Shown in pieces: positions 15,378-24,848 of a stretch of 42,312 nucleotides of DNA. The position numbers and the translations under genes are program-made. The notes beneath the pieces are model-generated. The model was not told the origin of the DNA. It searched no databases and was given only the letters and a program-made list of their open reading frames with translations. Origin of the DNA: Paludibacter sp. (GTDB lineage: Bacteria > Bacteroidota > Bacteroidia > Bacteroidales > Paludibacteraceae); contig JADGPS010000018.1 in assembly GCA_017882285.1 (NCBI GenBank), positions 1 through 42,312 on the forward strand, given 5' to 3'. Positions within the stretch are counted from its first letter, which is position 1, and the number at the start of each line of letters is the position of its first letter.

Positions 15378-16646
15378 ATGAAAGTAGATGTTTTGTTAGG
15401 TCTCCAATGGGGAGATGAAGGAAAAGGAAAAGTTGTTGATGTACTCACCCCCGATTACGACCTGATTACCCGTTTTCAAGGCGGACCAAATGCGGGTCAT
15501 ACATTGGAATTTGAAGGTAAAAAATTTGTATTACGATCCATTCCTTCTGGAATTTTTCAAGGCGACAAAATTAATGTAATTGGTAATGGGGTAGTTCTCG
15601 ACCCAGCCTTGTTTAAAGCCGAAGTGGATGCTTTGGAAGTATCAGGTCATCCGCTTACCGAACGCTTGAAAATTTCCAAAAAAGCACATTTAATTCTCCC
15701 AACACACCGATTGCTCGATGCAGCTTACGAATCGGCCAAAGGTAGTGGAAAAATCGGTACAACCGGCAAAGGAATCGGGCCAACATATACTGATAAAGTG
15801 AGTCGCAATGGCGTTCGCGTAGGTGATATTCTCCATAATTTCGAAGAAAAATACAACATTGCCATTGCTCGTCATAAAGGAATTCTGAAACAATACAATT
15901 TTGAATACGATTTGCCGGAACTTGAAAAAAACTGGTTTGAAGGCATTGAATGTATCAAACGGTTTGAACTAATTGACAGCGAATATTTTATAAACGATGC
16001 TATCAAAAACGAGAAAAAAGTATTAGCCGAAGGTGCGCAAGGAACCATGCTTGATATTGACTTTGGTTCTTATCCTTTTGTAACTTCGTCCAATACTATT
16101 TGTGCAGGGGCTTGTACCGGATTAGGTGTTGCGCCCGGAAATATCGGCGAAGTATATGGAATTTTTAAAGCTTATTGTACCCGTGTAGGCAGCGGACCTT
16201 TTCCTACAGAATTGTTTAGCGAAATAGGTGATAACATGCGCAAAATCGGGTTTGAATTTGGTTCTGTTACCGGACGACCTCGCCGCTGCGGGTGGATTGA
16301 TCTGGTGGCTCTGAAATATGCCGTTATGATCAACGGTGTCACACAATTAATTATGATGAAGAGCGACGTTTTGGATAGTTTTGAAACCATTAAAGCCTGC
16401 GTTGCTTATAAAATTGACGGACAAGAAGTGGAACAATTCCCTTTTGACTTAAATGATGGTGCAGAACCAATCTTTGTTGACCTTCCGGGATGGAAAACCG
16501 ATATGACCAACATGCAAAGCGAAGATGAATTTCCCGAAGAATTCAATAATTATCTCAGTTTCCTTGAAGAAGAACTGGAAGTGCCGATAAAAATTGTTTC
16601 TGTTGGACCGGATCGTGCTCAAACTGTAATTAGATATCAGAATTAG
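15378..16646 (+). CDS. purA: Adenylosuccinate synthetase
   Basis: PurA joins IMP and aspartate using GTP, the first step from IMP to AMP. At 422 residues it is complete. The GTP-binding P-loop 'GLQWGDEGKGK' places the catalytic residue at D13, and 'GGPNAGHT' places H41, the same numbers as in E. coli PurA. 'GTTGKGIGPTY' and 'EGAQGTMLDIDFGSYPFVTS' are the IMP-binding blocks, and 'TGRPRRCGW' holds the aspartate-site arginines. It acts in the cytoplasm as a dimer. It follows fur closely and probably shares its transcript. Confidence 0.98.
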   Translation: MKVDVLLGLQWGDEGKGKVVDVLTPDYDLITRFQGGPNAGHTLEFEGKKFVLRSIPSGIFQGDKINVIGNGVVLDPALFKAEVDALEVSGHPLTERLKISKKAHLILPTHRLLDAAYESAKGSGKIGTTGKGIGPTYTDKVSRNGVRVGDILHNFEEKYNIAIARHKGILKQYNFEYDLPELEKNWFEGIECIKRFELIDSEYFINDAIKNEKKVLAEGAQGTMLDIDFGSYPFVTSSNTICAGACTGLGVAPGNIGEVYGIFKAYCTRVGSGPFPTELFSEIGDNMRKIGFEFGSVTGRPRRCGWIDLVALKYAVMINGVTQLIMMKSDVLDSFETIKACVAYKIDGQEVEQFPFDLNDGAEPIFVDLPGWKTDMTNMQSEDEFPEEFNNYLSFLEEELEVPIKIVSVGPDRAQTVIRYQN

Positions 16647-16647
16647 T

Positions 16648-16711
16648 GATTGGTTGAACGGTTGATTGGTTGAAACAAACTATCGGCTACAAACAATTAA
16701 CTACCGACTAT
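16648..16711. repeat. Low-complexity intergenic repeat
   Basis: Contains 'gattggttga' twice and 'actaccgactat', the latter also found at 5379-5393 between the methyltransferase and tag genes. Such strings recur only in gaps in this window. No gene is seen here. Confidence 0.5.
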
Positions 16712-16780
16712 TCTGCCATTTTGTCATCTGGCAAGGATTTTGATAAAAGCAATTCACAAATAATTTAAAAACAAAAAACT

Positions 16781-17464
16781 ATGTTTATAGGATATCTTAT
16801 TTTCGGCATTTTCGCCTTGATTAGTTGGCTAATTTCCAGTAATTTAAAATCAAAATTTGAACGTTATTCAAAACTTCCCATTCCTCGGGGAATGACCGGG
16901 AAAGATGTGGCTATAAAAATGCTTCGTGATAATGGGATATACGACGTACAGGTTATTTCAACCAACGGTCATCTTACTGATCATTACGATCCGTTAACAA
17001 AAACGGTAAATCTGAGCGAAAATGTTTTTTCCTCCAGCAGTGTTGCTGCCGCTGCCGTTGCCGCTCATGAATGCGGACACGCCGTGCAACATGCAATGGC
17101 TTATGCACCACTGACTTTGCGTTCAAAACTGGTTCCGGTAGTAAACTTTGCTTCCAACTGGATGCAGTGGGTTTTATTGGCAGGAATCATTTTCGTTCGT
17201 TCGTTTCCACAACTTTTACTGGCAGGAATCGTTTTATTTGCTGTGACTACTTTGTTTAGTTTTATTACTTTACCTGTTGAAATTAACGCCAGTACACGTG
17301 CTTTAGCTTGGCTCGAAACATCAGGCATTACCAACTACGAAACTCACGATCAGGCAAAAGATGCATTGAAAACCGCTGCTTATACTTATGTGGTTGCTGC
17401 ACTGGGTTCGTTAGCAGCCCTGGTTTATTACATTCTGATTTTCATGGGCGGAAGCAGAAGATAA
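16781..17464 (+). CDS. YugP-type membrane zinc metallopeptidase
   Basis: A 227-residue integral membrane protein of the Zn_peptidase_2 (YugP) family. A first membrane helix (about residues 3-22) precedes the soluble 'LPIPRGMTGKDVA' region. The zinc-binding H96-E-C-G-H100 lies in 'AAHECGHAVQHA', followed by 'LRSKLVPVVNFASNW'. Two further hydrophobic helices (about 128-170) and a C-terminal one (about 203-222) complete it. 'LPVEINASTRAL' is conserved in the family and supplies a glutamate likely to be the third metal ligand. Substrates are unknown. It stands alone, convergent with the MATE gene, and the shared terminator lies between. Confidence 0.9.
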   Translation: MFIGYLIFGIFALISWLISSNLKSKFERYSKLPIPRGMTGKDVAIKMLRDNGIYDVQVISTNGHLTDHYDPLTKTVNLSENVFSSSSVAAAAVAAHECGHAVQHAMAYAPLTLRSKLVPVVNFASNWMQWVLLAGIIFVRSFPQLLLAGIVLFAVTTLFSFITLPVEINASTRALAWLETSGITNYETHDQAKDALKTAAYTYVVAALGSLAALVYYILIFMGGSRR

Positions 17465-17487
17465 ACTAAAATTTACAAAACAAAAAA

Positions 17488-17521
17488 GACCGTGCAATTT
17501 TATAAAACGAATTGCGCGGCC
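17488..17521. terminator. Terminator between convergent genes
   Basis: GACCGTGCAATT (17488-17499) and AATTGCGCGGCC (17510-17521) pair over most of 12 positions. Read leftward the hairpin is followed by a six-T run, so it best serves the MATE gene, and it may also stop the peptidase transcript. Confidence 0.7.
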
Positions 17522-17548
17522 TGTTTCATTATGTTGATGTTATCGAAT

Positions 17549-18871
17549 TCAAATCTCTTTCTTTCTCCAATTTCCTTTCAGCAAATACCAATAACCAGGT
17601 GTCCCGATTATAGTCCAATATACAAATTCTGACATCCAAACTACCGCAACTGAACTTGGATGAATGATAGCGGTATAATAAACATAACTAAGATAGAAAA
17701 AAAGAGTCAAAAATTCAATGGCAAAAGCAGTACGTGTATTACCGGTGCCTGAAACTCCATTGAAAATGATATTACCGACAGCACAAAAAATCATAGCGAC
17801 AGATACAACCCTCATTACCGGAATACAGGCAAGTATCAGACCGGCATCGTCTGTATAAATTCGGGCAAAAAGTTGCGGGAAAGCGAATGTAAGCAAAAGT
17901 AATGGCACAACCATCAGCAAAACTATTCGGATTACACGCTTAATAAACGGTATAACTTCCTCTTTTCTTCCTGCGCCTATCAAGTTGCTAACCAATGTGT
18001 TAACAGAAGTTGAAAGTGCCGAACCCGGAATCATAAGCAAAATATACAAACTTCGGCCTATATTACTCACTGCCAATGGTTGTTCGCCCATTCGTTCGAT
18101 AAAAATAAAGAACATAAACCAGGTAGAAATAGAGATAAAATACTGGAACATAATGAAGATGGACAGATTCAAAATGGTCAGAATGGTTTTGAGTTCCACT
18201 TTCTTAAATTCGAGAAGTCCATATAATTTCATATTTGTTCTGAAAATGGTATGCAAAACCAGATACACGAGCGTTACCGCTTCGGCAATTACCGAAGAAA
18301 TTCCGGCACCTTCTATGCCTAATTGAGGAAATCCGAAATGGCCGAAAATCAACGTGTAATCGAAAATGATATTTGTGATAGCCATTAAAACAGCAGAGGT
18401 GGTAAGAATTCGGGTTTGAGTTATACCAACATACAGTCCCCGAAAAATCACATTAATAAAAGAGAAAAAGAAGCCGTAAATCCGCCAGTTGAGATAAGCA
18501 ATAGAGGCATTGTAGACATGTTCGGAACTTACAAGTAACTTCATGATATGAGGTACACCTTTCACCGAAAAACCGAAAATTATTACACTTAACAAAAAAT
18601 TAAAAAGTAAACTATTGTTGAAAATTGGTCCGATTTGTGCGTAATTTTTCTCACCATTACGTCGTCCGATTAATATCTGTGCCCCCTGACTAAAGCCAAA
18701 ACCAATCATGTAAATGGCAAAGTAAAAAACACCCCCAATGGCAGATGCACCTAATTCTACTTCACCTACACGACCCAGAAAAGCCGTATTGGTTACGTTT
18801 ATGATGTTCTGAGCCAAGAGTGTCAGAAATATCGGATACGTTATTTTAAATATGTTTTTGTTGGAAGTCAA
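17549..18871 (-). CDS. MATE family efflux transporter
   Basis: A 440-residue protein with twelve hydrophobic segments in two related halves, the multidrug and toxic compound extrusion fold. The start region 'IFKITYPIFLTLLAQNIINV' with 'AFLGRVGEVELGA', and the second-half counterpart near 'NTLVSNLIGAGRKEEV', are typical. Transport is driven by Na+ or H+ gradient. Substrate cannot be read from the sequence; it may be drugs, dyes or organic cations. It is monocistronic with its own promoter box and terminator. It lies beside, but outside, the polysaccharide locus, whose last gene ends 98 bases upstream on the same strand. Confidence 0.93.
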   Translation of the reverse strand: MTSNKNIFKITYPIFLTLLAQNIINVTNTAFLGRVGEVELGASAIGGVFYFAIYMIGFGFSQGAQILIGRRNGEKNYAQIGPIFNNSLLFNFLLSVIIFGFSVKGVPHIMKLLVSSEHVYNASIAYLNWRIYGFFFSFINVIFRGLYVGITQTRILTTSAVLMAITNIIFDYTLIFGHFGFPQLGIEGAGISSVIAEAVTLVYLVLHTIFRTNMKLYGLLEFKKVELKTILTILNLSIFIMFQYFISISTWFMFFIFIERMGEQPLAVSNIGRSLYILLMIPGSALSTSVNTLVSNLIGAGRKEEVIPFIKRVIRIVLLMVVPLLLLTFAFPQLFARIYTDDAGLILACIPVMRVVSVAMIFCAVGNIIFNGVSGTGNTRTAFAIEFLTLFFYLSYVYYTAIIHPSSVAVVWMSEFVYWTIIGTPGYWYLLKGNWRKKEI

Positions 18872-18897
18872 TCTTAATCAGAATTTCTAATGTTTTG

Positions 18898-18905
18898 CAA
18901 AAGTA
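18898..18905 (-). promoter_or_regulatory. Promoter -7 box for the MATE gene
   Basis: Minus-strand TACTTTTG is a perfect TAnnTTTG match 26 bases before the start at 18871. Confidence 0.5.
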
Positions 18906-18969
18906 CAAAAGAGAGAGATATAAATCAACAGAAGAAAAATTAAAATTGCAAAGTCATAAAGAAACATGT

Positions 18970-21477
18970 TTACTTACTTTTAATTACAATTTCCTGTGAT
19001 GGAATTCCTTCAACCGAAGCTTTCAGAACAATGTTTCCACTGGTGGAATTGCTTTGCAAAATTGCCAGACATTTTCCATAGAACAAATGGCGTTCGGGTT
19101 TTTTGAGTGAAACGTGGTCGTTTTGATCACCATTATCAGTTCCAACGATAGCTCCATCGCCTTCCAACGTAAATTTGACTAATTGATTTGCAACAGGAGA
19201 AGCATTTCCATCTTTATCCAGCAATTCAACAGTTACAAATGAAAGGTCTTTGCCATCGGCAGCAATCGAGGAACGATCTGCTTTCAAACGAATGCTTACG
19301 GATTCGCCGGCAGTTTTAATTTCTTTGGTCAGCACTACTTTGCCATCTTTGCGTGAGACTGCTTTCAGTGTTCCGGGAGTGAAAGGAACACGCCACATTA
19401 CATGTAAGTCTTCACCTGTTTTGCTGCGTTTTCCAAGTGATTGTCCGTTCAGATACAATTCCACTTCGTCGGCGTTATTATAATATGTCCAAACATCAAC
19501 TGTTTTTCCAGGTTCCCAGTTCCAATGAGGAAAAATATACAGTACATCTTTTGTAGTCCATTCGCTTTGGTACATGTAATACACATCTTTAGGGAATCCG
19601 GCTAAATCAATTATTCCAAAGAACGAACTGCGCGATGGCCACCAATACGGTGTTGGTTCACCCAGATAATCGAAACCAGTCCAGATATATTGTCCGGCTA
19701 CATGGTCGTATTTTTTAACAATCTTCCAGGTTGCTTCATGTGTTGAACCCCATGGTGCATGACTGTTATCGTATGCAGAACACATTTGTGTTGAGCTTGA
19801 ATAAGGCAAATCCCAGCGTTTTGGACTGACAATAATACTGTCGGAAGGATTTACATAAAAACCACGTGATTGTAATGAAGAAACAGATTCAGTAACAATA
19901 AACGGTTTTGTAGGATAACGTTTGGTTATACCTTCATATTCGCTTTCATGATAATTGAATCCGATTAAATCCAAAGCTTCTGATTTAAACAAAGGATTAT
20001 TGGCATCGGTACCGTTACAAGCTGCCGAAACAGGACGAGTCGGGTCAACGGATTTGGTCACATCTACCAAATGCCTGGTGAGCAAAGCAAACTTACCTAA
20101 AATTCCTAATCTTACATCTTCGTTATCTGCCACTTTTCTATTGTTTAATAGCACATTGGCTGTTTGAAGATCCATTTCTTTCGTTTTTGTTTCGCCCCAT
20201 TGTTCGCCCACTTCGTTACCGATGCTCCAAATAAAAATAGAAGGGTGGTTGCGGTCACGGGTAATCATATCGGTTAAATCGCGGACATGCCATTCGGGGA
20301 AATCGATTGAATAATCGTTCTTAGTTTTTTGTTTCAGCCACATATCAAAGGCTTCGTCCATCACGATAAAGCCCATTTTGTCGCATAAGTCGAGTAATTC
20401 CGGAGCAGGTGGATTATGCGAAGTACGGATACCGTTACAACCCATATCTTTCAATATCTGCAACTGACGTTCTATGGCACGTGTATTTACTGCAGCACCC
20501 AAAGCACCTAAATCGTGGTGATTACATACACCGTTTATCTTCACTCGTTTTCCATTCAGAATAAATCCTTTTTTTACATCAAAAGTAAATGAACGAATTC
20601 CCACCGTGGTAACATATTCATCCGTTAAACGACCAATTGCGTATGTCCGTGTAACAAGTTTATACAAATAAGGATTTTCGATATTCCACAAGGTTGGTTT
20701 TTTTACAACAAGTTTCTGCAGGTATTGATGTGCTTTTCCTGCGCTTACATATAACGAACCATCAATTTTGGTTACAAGTTTTCCTTCTGCATCGTAAAGT
20801 GATTGTTCAACCCTGATAGTTCGTTGATTTCCCTCATCATTTTTTATAGTAGTCTGTATCGCTACTTCAGCACTATCGGCATTAATATTGGGAGTGGTTA
20901 CGTATGTTCCCCATTGATCCACATGAACCGGATTGGTAGTTGTCAACCACACATTGCGATAAATACCCGAGCCTGAATACCAACGCGAATTCGGTTGTTT
21001 GGAATTATCCACTTTCACCGCAATCACATTGTTCTCTCCAAATTTAATGTATGGAGTCAAATCGTAACGAAAGGAAATATAACCATAAGGTCTTTTCCCT
21101 ACGGAAGTTCCGTTAATCCACACTTCACTATTGCGATATACGCCATCGAAATCAATATAAATTCGTTTGCCATTGTTGGTTTTATCAACCGTAAAGCTTT
21201 TACGATACCAGCCTAATCCACCTGGTAAAGCACCACCACCCGGCGAAGCGGGAAAATCTTTACCGAAATCGGATTCAATACTCCAGTCGTGTGGCAAATT
21301 AAGCATGCGCCATTTGCTGTCATCAAATGTAGTAGCCGAGGCATTCGTAGTACTGTCGCCCAGTGTAAACTTCCAACTTTGGGTGAAGCTATGAACCCTT
21401 GGCGTAGTGCTTTTGTTGGCAGCGTAGCTTATGCAGGTGCTGACTAACAGTAACAGAATTAGTTTTGTTGTTTTCAT
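18970..21477 (-). CDS. Glycoside hydrolase family 2, beta-galactosidase type
   Basis: An 835-residue secreted GH2 enzyme that probably removes terminal beta-galactose from imported oligosaccharides. A type I signal peptide (about 1-20) predicts the periplasm. The jelly-roll sugar-binding domain has 'LPHDWSIE' and 'GWYRKSF', then an Ig-like domain and a TIM barrel. The barrel carries 'GVCNHHD', the acid/base E422 in 'WSIGNEVGEQW', and the nucleophile E530 in 'FIVTESVSS'. A DUF4982-type domain ('ELYLNGQSLGKR') and a C-terminal Ig-like domain follow, the usual Bacteroidetes layout. In a xyloglucan-type locus it would take galactose off xylose side chains. It is the last gene of the BNR_4-GH97-GH2 operon. 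Beta-galactosidase is the likeliest activity; beta-glucuronidase or mannosidase are alternatives. Confidence 0.9.
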   Translation of the reverse strand: MKTTKLILLLLVSTCISYAANKSTTPRVHSFTQSWKFTLGDSTTNASATTFDDSKWRMLNLPHDWSIESDFGKDFPASPGGGALPGGLGWYRKSFTVDKTNNGKRIYIDFDGVYRNSEVWINGTSVGKRPYGYISFRYDLTPYIKFGENNVIAVKVDNSKQPNSRWYSGSGIYRNVWLTTTNPVHVDQWGTYVTTPNINADSAEVAIQTTIKNDEGNQRTIRVEQSLYDAEGKLVTKIDGSLYVSAGKAHQYLQKLVVKKPTLWNIENPYLYKLVTRTYAIGRLTDEYVTTVGIRSFTFDVKKGFILNGKRVKINGVCNHHDLGALGAAVNTRAIERQLQILKDMGCNGIRTSHNPPAPELLDLCDKMGFIVMDEAFDMWLKQKTKNDYSIDFPEWHVRDLTDMITRDRNHPSIFIWSIGNEVGEQWGETKTKEMDLQTANVLLNNRKVADNEDVRLGILGKFALLTRHLVDVTKSVDPTRPVSAACNGTDANNPLFKSEALDLIGFNYHESEYEGITKRYPTKPFIVTESVSSLQSRGFYVNPSDSIIVSPKRWDLPYSSSTQMCSAYDNSHAPWGSTHEATWKIVKKYDHVAGQYIWTGFDYLGEPTPYWWPSRSSFFGIIDLAGFPKDVYYMYQSEWTTKDVLYIFPHWNWEPGKTVDVWTYYNNADEVELYLNGQSLGKRSKTGEDLHVMWRVPFTPGTLKAVSRKDGKVVLTKEIKTAGESVSIRLKADRSSIAADGKDLSFVTVELLDKDGNASPVANQLVKFTLEGDGAIVGTDNGDQNDHVSLKKPERHLFYGKCLAILQSNSTSGNIVLKASVEGIPSQEIVIKSK

Positions 21478-21511
21478 GATTTCTTGTTTGTCGATATAAT
21501 GTATATTTCGG

Positions 21512-23455
21512 TTATTTTTTCTTTATTGTTGCCACGAAACCGCCGTTGTTCGCTAGTTCTATTTTTATAACATCTCCTTTCTTTACGGTTTGTTTCTTTA
21601 GAAGAAGTTCCTTTGGATCCTTGTTGGCATTCTTACCATCCGCCCAACTACTCATTTCGTATATTCCTTCAGGCAAGAAGTCGAGAGTAAAGCTGATTTT
21701 CTTTCCAACACTGTTATTCATAACGCCCACAAACCAGGTATCGTTACTTCGTTTGGCAAGTGCCACGTAGCTATCGGGCGTTCCACCAATGAATTTGATA
21801 TCGTCCCAAACGGTTGGAACAATCTTAAGAAAGTCGGCTCCTGCTTTGTTCAGTATATTATCCGGATGGTCGCAAACCACGGTCAACGGGCTTTCGTAAA
21901 TCACAAACTTAGAAAGTTCTGCAGCACGCGTATTCCAAACCTCTGCGGGAGTCTGATTCTTGTATTGTTCTTTTGTTACATTCAGAAAAGCTCCCGGCGT
22001 ATAGTCCATTTGTCCGGCCAGCATGCGCGTATAGGCTAGTTTCACATTGTGCTCGGGACTCATTTTGGTGGAGAACTTATAATACTCGTTGCCCATCACT
22101 CCTTCGCGGGTAATCATATTCGGATAAGTGCGAATAATGCCGTCGGGCTTATAAGCACCGTGAAAATCAACCAACAACTGATTGTCGGCAGCATATTTGA
22201 TAATGTCGTGATACCAGTTCACCATTTCCTGATCGTCTCTGTCCATAAAGTCGATTTTGATACCGGCCACTCCCCATTGCTTGTAGAGGGGAAGAGCTGC
22301 TTTGTAAGCCGAGTTGCGGTTTACATCGCTCGAATAGATCCAGAGAATAATCTTTACATTCTTCGATTTTGCGTACGCAATAATCTCGGGCATATTGATT
22401 TGTGGCGCCCATTTGGTAATGTCCGCTTCGGGCGAGTTGAACGGACCGTACCATTGCCAGTCCACCAACATATACGGCCATCCCATTGCAGCAGCTAAAT
22501 CGATGTATTGTTTGATAACGGGCATTTCCATTTTTACTTCGCCACTCCACCAATGATCCCATGCACTAATGCCGGGTTTAATCCACGACGGATCTTTTAT
22601 GGTACAAGGGTCGTTGAGGTTTTGCACTATTTCCGATTCAATAAGCGTTCCCGGATTATTACCCACCATCAATACCCGCCATGGCGTGTACACTTCATCA
22701 TCAAATCGAACTTTCACTGCGCTTTCTGCTTCGCCCGGCAGGGGAACCAGTTTAGTACTTAGTTCATTGGTTTTTCCTGTTGTGCCAATATAGAATGCAC
22801 TGTAATTGTCAATCTTCGCCTCGGTAATGGCTACCCAACAGTTGTTACCATAGTCCATCAACAATGGCATTCCTGCAACTGACTTCTCTGTCAGATAGCT
22901 CAGTTTATGTTCTTTGAATTCACCCTCGTTCGAACTTGAATAGCCGCCGTACTCCACTATCCACGATTTCGGATCGTTGGGAATGTTGAAGGTGGTCAGC
23001 TCTTTTGTAATCTGTCGGTTGCCCGCTCTGGCACTTCGGTAAAGTTTATACCGAAAAGCAACTCCATCGTTGTAAGCTCGAACGAACAGTTCCATTTGTC
23101 TCATTAAACCTGATTTTTCTTTCAGGGTTAATTGAAGTTCGGTACAATTGTTCAATACTTGGGCATGTTTCGATTTTACTACCGGCTGCCATGTTTCGTT
23201 GATCGTTTCTGTTTTCTGGCCGATGATGGCAAAATCTCCGCTCATAGCCGGTTCTCCCAGAAACTCGAATCCCAGTTGCGATGGATTTACAATCACCCGG
23301 TCATTGTATTTTACAGAATAAGATACCTTTTCGCTGTTATCAATCGTCACAGCAATAGTTTTGTCGGGCGACGAAATACTCAGACTTTGTGAATACGAAA
23401 GTAAACTACTTGCTATGGCGAGGCAAAGAAGAAATAAGGTTTTTAATTGTTTCAT
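21512..23455 (-). CDS. Glycoside hydrolase family 97, probably retaining
   Basis: A 647-residue GH97 with a type I signal peptide, so periplasmic. The N-terminal super-sandwich ('LSISSPDKTIAVTI') is followed by the barrel with 'WDHWWSGEV', 'YMLVDWQWYG', 'GIKIDFMDRDDQ' and 'LVDFHGAYKPDG', then a C-terminal sandwich. GH97 includes inverting alpha-glucosidases (SusB) and retaining alpha-galactosidases or beta-L-arabinopyranosidases. Here D402 in 'KIDFMD' and E457 in 'GNEYY' are 55 residues apart. That equals the spacing I recall for the nucleophile and acid/base of the retaining B. thetaiotaomicron alpha-galactosidase (D415/E470), so the retaining type is favoured. It lies 43 bases after the BNR_4 gene and 34 before GH2. 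Confidence 0.92.
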   Translation of the reverse strand: MKQLKTLFLLCLAIASSLLSYSQSLSISSPDKTIAVTIDNSEKVSYSVKYNDRVIVNPSQLGFEFLGEPAMSGDFAIIGQKTETINETWQPVVKSKHAQVLNNCTELQLTLKEKSGLMRQMELFVRAYNDGVAFRYKLYRSARAGNRQITKELTTFNIPNDPKSWIVEYGGYSSSNEGEFKEHKLSYLTEKSVAGMPLLMDYGNNCWVAITEAKIDNYSAFYIGTTGKTNELSTKLVPLPGEAESAVKVRFDDEVYTPWRVLMVGNNPGTLIESEIVQNLNDPCTIKDPSWIKPGISAWDHWWSGEVKMEMPVIKQYIDLAAAMGWPYMLVDWQWYGPFNSPEADITKWAPQINMPEIIAYAKSKNVKIILWIYSSDVNRNSAYKAALPLYKQWGVAGIKIDFMDRDDQEMVNWYHDIIKYAADNQLLVDFHGAYKPDGIIRTYPNMITREGVMGNEYYKFSTKMSPEHNVKLAYTRMLAGQMDYTPGAFLNVTKEQYKNQTPAEVWNTRAAELSKFVIYESPLTVVCDHPDNILNKAGADFLKIVPTVWDDIKFIGGTPDSYVALAKRSNDTWFVGVMNNSVGKKISFTLDFLPEGIYEMSSWADGKNANKDPKELLLKKQTVKKGDVIKIELANNGGFVATIKKK

Positions 23456-23498
23456 ATTGTGTTTATAGTTTCGATTGATAATTGTTGTTCTATCTGAT

Positions 23499-24794
23499 TT
23501 ACTTTACTTCCAGCACATTCACCATCTCCGGTTGCGCTTCGGCTACACCTTCGCCATCTACCTGTTGAACATTCTCAACGAACAGATGCAGACTTTTCTT
23601 ATCCTTCCATAACTCGGTGTCGTAGGTTGGTTCCCATGACCCAACTCCAAAGTCAGTAAGGTCAGATATTGTCCATTTATTTTGAGCAATATTATTACAA
23701 ACAGCTACCGATACTTTGTCGCCGCGTTCGCTATCGCGAAAGAATAACTGTATCGAAGCTTTATCGTTTTTACCACTCACCAACACCTGCGGACGGGAAA
23801 TAGGAATGCGTTTAGTACCGACACCACTCAACGAAAAAGGAGTTGTTCGGAATCCAAGATCCAACTCATTCCACTTGTTGCCCACATTGTAGACAATGTG
23901 ATATTGTGGAATTGTGCTGTTGGCACTACGCCAATAAGAGGCAATAAACGGATTCCCATTGTCGTCAGTAGTCATTGATGTTTGATTGATCAGTTCACTG
24001 TTTTGGGGAATATTACATGCCAGCTCTGCATTTGCTTCGTTGATCGGCAATCCGTATTTCTCGCCGGTAGATTTCTCCCAACTGATACCACCATCGGTAG
24101 AGCGTGCAAAAAACATATTGTGATTGCTGGCTACGTCGGGAGAACCACGCCACACCCACGAAATATTAAACGTTCCGCTCTTATCCACACAAGCCAGCCA
24201 ATAAGCATTCTGACGACCTTCGCCATCGATAAGATTGGTGTGCAATTGTGTCCATATTTTTGATTTTACATCATAACGATTCATCACCAGGTTTCCTTTC
24301 TCCGAGCGTCCGTCACGATACAAAAAGATCAGATTGCCATTGGGCATTTTGTAGAATTCGGGGTAAGTTGCATTGGTATCGTTCAATCCGGTCATCGGCA
24401 TTTTATCCGTTAACTGCAACGACAGTGGCGCCACCGAATGCGCATAGTTCAGCGGATTGCCATGATGATCCCACGAAACATGTAAAAAACCATCTCCATC
24501 CACCATAATGCTGATACAGTTGTGTGCATCGTGAATGTTACCCCCAAAAACAGTTTCTACTATTTCCCATTTCGAAGTGTTGAGTTTTCGTTTACCAAGT
24601 GTCAGCGTCCCTTTTTGATTGTAGAAAGCTATAAATTGAATGTTTTTGTAAGTCACCAATGAATTTTTCCGAAAAACAACGGCATTCACTGAGTTCCCCG
24701 CCCAGGCTTTGACCACAGGAACAGTTCTACTTTGTGCCTGAACGGATGAAAATCCGAAGGTGAGGAGACAGAGTAAGAGACAGAGCTGCTTCAT
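23499..24794 (-). CDS. BNR_4 propeller protein, possible polysaccharide lyase
   Basis: A 431-residue secreted protein (signal peptide about 1-20) of the BNR_4 beta-propeller family. This group contains uncharacterised PUL proteins and relatives of the PL24/PL25 ulvan lyases. 'NIHDAHNCISIMVDGDGFLH' and 'DHHGNPLNYAHS' hold H91 and H111, 20 residues apart. Y144 and R160 follow with the 16-residue gap I recall between the Tyr and Arg of PL25. BNR signatures 'DKSGTFNISWVW' and 'STDGGISWE' mark the blades. First gene of the operon with GH97 and GH2, 43 bases from the former. It may cleave or bind a uronate-containing decoration; pure binding or hydrolase activity cannot be excluded. Confidence 0.8.
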   Translation of the reverse strand: MKQLCLLLCLLTFGFSSVQAQSRTVPVVKAWAGNSVNAVVFRKNSLVTYKNIQFIAFYNQKGTLTLGKRKLNTSKWEIVETVFGGNIHDAHNCISIMVDGDGFLHVSWDHHGNPLNYAHSVAPLSLQLTDKMPMTGLNDTNATYPEFYKMPNGNLIFLYRDGRSEKGNLVMNRYDVKSKIWTQLHTNLIDGEGRQNAYWLACVDKSGTFNISWVWRGSPDVASNHNMFFARSTDGGISWEKSTGEKYGLPINEANAELACNIPQNSELINQTSMTTDDNGNPFIASYWRSANSTIPQYHIVYNVGNKWNELDLGFRTTPFSLSGVGTKRIPISRPQVLVSGKNDKASIQLFFRDSERGDKVSVAVCNNIAQNKWTISDLTDFGVGSWEPTYDTELWKDKKSLHLFVENVQQVDGEGVAEAQPEMVNVLEVK

Positions 24795-24840
24795 GCAATT
24801 TTATTATTAGACGGTTCTCGATTGTTGATTGAATTCCCTG

Positions 24841-24848
24841 CAAAAATA
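24841..24848 (-). promoter_or_regulatory. Promoter -7 box for the BNR_4-GH97-GH2 operon
   Basis: Minus-strand TATTTTTG fits TAnnTTTG, 47 bases upstream of the BNR_4 start. A GGGGTAG word at 24892-24898 upstream recalls the TAGGGGT repeats at the HTCS/GH31 divergence. Confidence 0.5.
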
